A stretch of DNA of 64,000 nucleotides. Source: Rummeliibacillus sp044763875. GTDB lineage: Bacteria > Bacillota > Bacilli > Bacillales_A > Planococcaceae. How positions within the stretch are numbered: position 1 is the stretch's first letter; the number at the start of each line of letters is the position of its first letter. This document shows, piece after piece, positions 61,259-64,000 of the stretch. A model generated the notes under the pieces. The model had not been told where the DNA came from and ran no database searches. It worked only from the letters and a program-made list of their open reading frames with translations. The position numbers were made by a program, and so were the translations under genes. The stretch covers positions 186,001 through 250,000 of the forward strand of contig NZ_JBIWGZ010000001.1 in NCBI RefSeq assembly GCF_044763875.1, in the 5' to 3' direction.

Positions 61259-62815
61259 ATGAATATAAGCATTATTACTATGTTTGCTGGGATTACACTC
61301 ATGACATTATTTGTTACGTATTATGCTTCTAAAAAGACCAAAACAGCAGGTTCTTTTTATACCGCTGGAGGGGGATTAACAGCTAGGCAAAATGGTTTAG
61401 CTTTAGCTGGGGATTTTATGTCAGCTTCTACATTTTTAGGGTTAATCGGAGCATTTTCTTTAAATGGATATGACGGATTCTTCTTAATGTATCCAGCACT
61501 TATATCATTTTTAGTAATTTTGTTTTTAGTGGCAGAACCTCTGAGAAACTTGGGGAAATATACCCTCGGTGATATGATTACTGCGCGTTATCGTTATAAG
61601 CAAGTACGTGGGGTAACGGCTATTAACACGATTGTAATTTCCATATTTTATATGTTAGGTCAATTAGTAGCAGCTGGAGCACTTTTTAAACTTTTACTGG
61701 GGATTCCATATAATACGTCTGTTATATTTGTTGGCATCACCATGCTTCTTTTTGTATTATTTGGCGGTATGACAGCAACGAGCTGGGTTCAAATAATAAA
61801 AGCTATATTATTAATCGGTGGGACGGTTGTACTATTTATATTAGCAATGTTCCAATTTAATTTTAATTTCCTTAGCGTTTTTACAGAAGCAAAGACGGCA
61901 ACTCCATTTGGCGAAAACTTCTTAAACCCAGGTATCAAGTATAAGAGTAGTCTAGATGGTATATCATTAACGCTAGGATTATTATTAGGTACAGCTGGAT
62001 TACCACATGTATTGGTTCGATTCTTAACAGTTCCAGATGGTAAAACTGCTAGAAAATCAGTTGTATGGTTAATGTGGCTTATGGGCTTATTCCATGTGAT
62101 GGTAATATTCTTAGGTCTTGCTGCAACTAAACTTGTTGGTACAGGTAAGATTATCGAAGCAAATCCTGCAGGTAATATGGCAGCACCTCTATTAGCACAA
62201 GTGTTAGGTGGAGGATTTATGTTTGCATTTGTTTCAGCAGTATCATTTGCAACTATTTTAGCTGTTGTTGCGGGTATTGTTATTACAGGGGCAACTGCAT
62301 TTTCTCATGATTTATATAATGAGATTTTCAAAAATGGGAAAGCAACAGAAAAACAGCAAATGTTTATGGTTCGGATCGCATCAATTGCTATAACCGCGAT
62401 TGCTATTGTATTTTCACTATTTTTACAACAATTCAATGTGGCGTTTCTTTCGACGCTTGCAATGACATTAGCTGCAAGTTCCAATTTACCAGTTATATTA
62501 ATGACAATCTATTGGCGGAAATTTAATAAAACTGGTGCAATCACGGGGATGCTTGTGGGTTTATTTGGGACAATTTTGCTTGTTGTCATTGGTCCTAACT
62601 TTTGGAGTCCAGTCGAGGGTCAAGCACTTTTCGTTGGGAAGCCAATTTTCCCATTAGCATCACCTGGCATTGTTTCTATTCCTCTGGGCTTTTTAGCTTG
62701 TTACATTGGAACAATTATTGGTAATAGAAAAGTTGTAAAACAACCTGATAATTATGATGAAATTTTAGTGAAGGCGCAAACAGGTAGTGATGTTGGTGGA
62801 GTTGTAAATCATTAA
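61259..62815 (+). CDS. Sodium:solute symporter (ActP-like)
   Basis: 518 residues, about 13 hydrophobic segments. SSS-family motifs are FYTAGGGLTARQNGLALAGDFMSASTFLGL near the start (cut here only for naming) and VSFATILAVVAGIVITGATAFSHDLYNEIF later. It is most like acetate/pyruvate-type symporters, but its place beside aromatic catabolism genes suggests a carboxylate such as 4-hydroxyphenylacetate or a breakdown product. AGGAGGTATAAG precedes ATG, one base after the DUF485 stop. Confidence 0.88.
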   Translation: MNISIITMFAGITLMTLFVTYYASKKTKTAGSFYTAGGGLTARQNGLALAGDFMSASTFLGLIGAFSLNGYDGFFLMYPALISFLVILFLVAEPLRNLGKYTLGDMITARYRYKQVRGVTAINTIVISIFYMLGQLVAAGALFKLLLGIPYNTSVIFVGITMLLFVLFGGMTATSWVQIIKAILLIGGTVVLFILAMFQFNFNFLSVFTEAKTATPFGENFLNPGIKYKSSLDGISLTLGLLLGTAGLPHVLVRFLTVPDGKTARKSVVWLMWLMGLFHVMVIFLGLAATKLVGTGKIIEANPAGNMAAPLLAQVLGGGFMFAFVSAVSFATILAVVAGIVITGATAFSHDLYNEIFKNGKATEKQQMFMVRIASIAITAIAIVFSLFLQQFNVAFLSTLAMTLAASSNLPVILMTIYWRKFNKTGAITGMLVGLFGTILLVVIGPNFWSPVEGQALFVGKPIFPLASPGIVSIPLGFLACYIGTIIGNRKVVKQPDNYDEILVKAQTGSDVGGVVNH

Positions 62816-62830
62816 TACTATTAGTATATT

Positions 62831-62864
62831 AAAAAAGCTGTTTTCTATCGAAAACAGCTTTTTC
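62831..62864. terminator. Bidirectional terminator between symporter and lysR
   Basis: AAAAAGCTGTTTTC (62832-62845) pairs with GAAAACAGCTTTTT (62850-62863) around TATC; runs of A and T serve both strands. Confidence 0.85.
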
Positions 62865-62866
62865 AT

Positions 62867-63745
62867 TTATACAAATGAATCGATAAATAATTGTGTGCAT
62901 TTTGATAAATGGCGATCTTTTAACCAAATAACGCCTGATTCTGAATGTATATTTGCATCTTCAATTTCAATGATATGAATATTATCATATGATTGATTCT
63001 TTATAGCACCTTTTGGAACGATTGTTGCGCCAATTTCAGAGTTTACTAATAAAAATAAAATACTAACATCTGGACATTCGAGTATGATGTTGGGATTAAG
63101 TTGTTGATCTTTGAATGCGTTAGTAATAATTTCAAATTGACCAGCTCCATGAATACGATGTAAAAGCATTAATGGTAACTGTTTAATTTCTTTGAGTGCA
63201 ATTTTAGTTTTATTTGATACTAGATGCTTCCATGTTTTGGGGATGATTAATATATAAGGTTCACTTTTAAACACTTTCATTTCTATATTTTCTTGTTCGA
63301 TTGGAAATCTGGTAATGGCTACTTCTATACTACGATTTACTAATAAATCAGAAATATAAGCAGTATCACCTTCTATAATATGAAAATGAACTTCAGGATA
63401 TTCAGCACGGAAATATTGAATTCGTTCCGGTAAATAAGAAAAGCACGTTTTACTAACACCAATCGATAGTTTTCCGCGAATTCCCGCATTCATTTCTTTT
63501 ACCTTAGTTTTGATATCTTCAAGATCCGCAAGAATTTTTTGTGCGTTTTCATAAAGAGATTTTCCGGAATCCGTGAGCAATAGCTTACGACCTTGTCTTT
63601 CAAAAAGTACAACATCTAATTCATTTTCTAATTGTTTTAATTGTTGACTAAGAGGAGGTTGTGCCATATGTAGCCTAGCTGCAGCTTTTGTTATTTGTCC
63701 TTCTTCTACAATTGTACAAAAATAATATAGTTGTTTTATATCCAT
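62867..63745 (-). CDS. LysR-family transcriptional regulator
   Basis: 292 residues. The N-terminal HTH is MDIKQLYYFCTIVEEGQITK then AAARLHMAQPPLSQQLKQLE. The C-terminal effector domain follows (GKLSIGVSKTCFSYLPERIQ and on). LysR proteins usually control adjacent catabolic genes in response to a pathway compound; the aromatic-acid cluster just upstream is the natural candidate. The gene is convergent with the symporter. ATG follows AAAGGGGGATTTGT. Confidence 0.88.
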   Translation of the reverse strand: MDIKQLYYFCTIVEEGQITKAAARLHMAQPPLSQQLKQLENELDVVLFERQGRKLLLTDSGKSLYENAQKILADLEDIKTKVKEMNAGIRGKLSIGVSKTCFSYLPERIQYFRAEYPEVHFHIIEGDTAYISDLLVNRSIEVAITRFPIEQENIEMKVFKSEPYILIIPKTWKHLVSNKTKIALKEIKQLPLMLLHRIHGAGQFEIITNAFKDQQLNPNIILECPDVSILFLLVNSEIGATIVPKGAIKNQSYDNIHIIEIEDANIHSESGVIWLKDRHLSKCTQLFIDSFV

Positions 63746-63847
63746 ACAAATCCCCCTTTGTTTGTTAAAAAAATAGACACTAAGAAAAACGAGGGCACTG
63801 AAAAACGATTTAATTTCAAATTTTTACATTACGAATATACAATGCCG

Positions 63848-63945
63848 AGAAATGGAATCAGCTTCGCTTTTCGCGGTCGAACCGACGAGCCTCCTCGCTG
63901 TGGGGTTTCTCTGGCAAGCTTTCCCGCACGTAAAGATTGCTCTTA
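63848..63945 (-). repeat. Palindromic hairpin element (copy 3, partial)
   Basis: On the minus strand the segment reads GTGCGGGAAAGC, then AGAAACCCCACAGCGAGGAG and GCTCG, ending GCGAAAAGCGAAGCTGATTCCA. It matches copy 1 (GCGGGAAAGCGAG, GAGACCCCGCAG, GGAGGCTC, GGAAAGCGAAGCTAATTCCA). The left arm is diverged. The element runs to or near the window end. Confidence 0.6.
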
Positions 63946-64000
63946 CGATTACTCGTCACAGATAACTCTTCTAGCTCCTAGAGCAAAAAGAATAATGTAT

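Noticed and set aside
63846..64000. Possible tRNA or rRNA edge because of local GC richness
   Set aside because: The sequence matches the intergenic hairpin repeat on the minus strand; no tRNA cloverleaf or rRNA motif is visible.

Overview
This window is 64 kb of AT-rich chromosome from a low-GC Gram-positive bacterium of the order Bacillales. It most likely comes from the Lysinibacillus/Solibacillus/Rummeliibacillus side of the family Planococcaceae. The evidence is strong AGGAGG-type ribosome binding sites with frequent TTG and GTG starts, lipoprotein and LytR-CpsA-Psr (LCP) cell-envelope genes, YkpA, RocB, an XpaC-TelA pair, an S-box SAM riboswitch ahead of metA, and an argCJBD operon. The species call is an inference from protein resemblance. 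No rRNA, tRNA, CRISPR array, prophage or intact transposase was found.

Layout. 0-1.8 kb: tail of an ABC-2 exporter operon (ATPase, permease, frameshifted second permease). 1.9-11 kb: nitronate monooxygenase, a methyltransferase behind a 19-codon leader ORF and hairpin, an RNase H-like protein, a DUF1541 lipoprotein, a PadR/DUF1129-like pair, an ECF sigma factor with its putative membrane anti-sigma factor, a RocB-like peptidase and a PH-domain protein. 11.3-16.5 kb: a secreted MBL-fold lipoprotein with a DUF3006 partner, an EIIC-type membrane protein, small lipoprotein and membrane genes, and a DMT transporter. 16.8-25.1 kb: recQ with a class A beta-lactamase-like hydrolase, a 31-codon membrane peptide, a MoxR/VWA pair, and xpaC-telA. 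25.3-40.9 kb: a globin-like soluble chemoreceptor, DUF1033, two cold-shock genes with 5' hairpins, ykpA, an acyl-CoA hydrolase/CoA-transferase, a DHH phosphoesterase, an SH3-like secreted protein, two transporters, msrA, an LCP protein and an AI-2E-family protein. 41-53.7 kb: argCJBD, an aminotransferase, an amino-acid-type chemoreceptor, S-box/metA, and a Tet(M)-like GTPase. 54-64 kb: a lipoprotein hydrolase, a small kinase-like ATPase, GNAT, a nonsense-interrupted nucleotidyltransferase, a YeeE/TusA sulfur pair, and a cluster (CHM isomerase, split HpaG, DUF485 plus solute:sodium symporter, LysR) that looks like part of homoprotocatechuate/aromatic-acid catabolism.

The least explained material is intergenic. 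A family of structured repeats lies at about 28.6-29.0, 36.4-36.9, 51.36-51.47 and 63.85-63.95 kb, with an end fragment near 5.65 kb. Separate copies have different stem sequences that stay complementary within each copy, while the loops are conserved. This indicates selection on a folded nucleic acid. At 36 kb one repeat appears to be inserted in another. Other points of interest are the ECF anti-sigma factor with a SurA/PrsA-like outer domain, the globin-type chemoreceptor that seems to lack the proximal histidine, the leader ORF and hairpin before the methyltransferase, and the Tet(M)-like protein with an altered domain IV loop.
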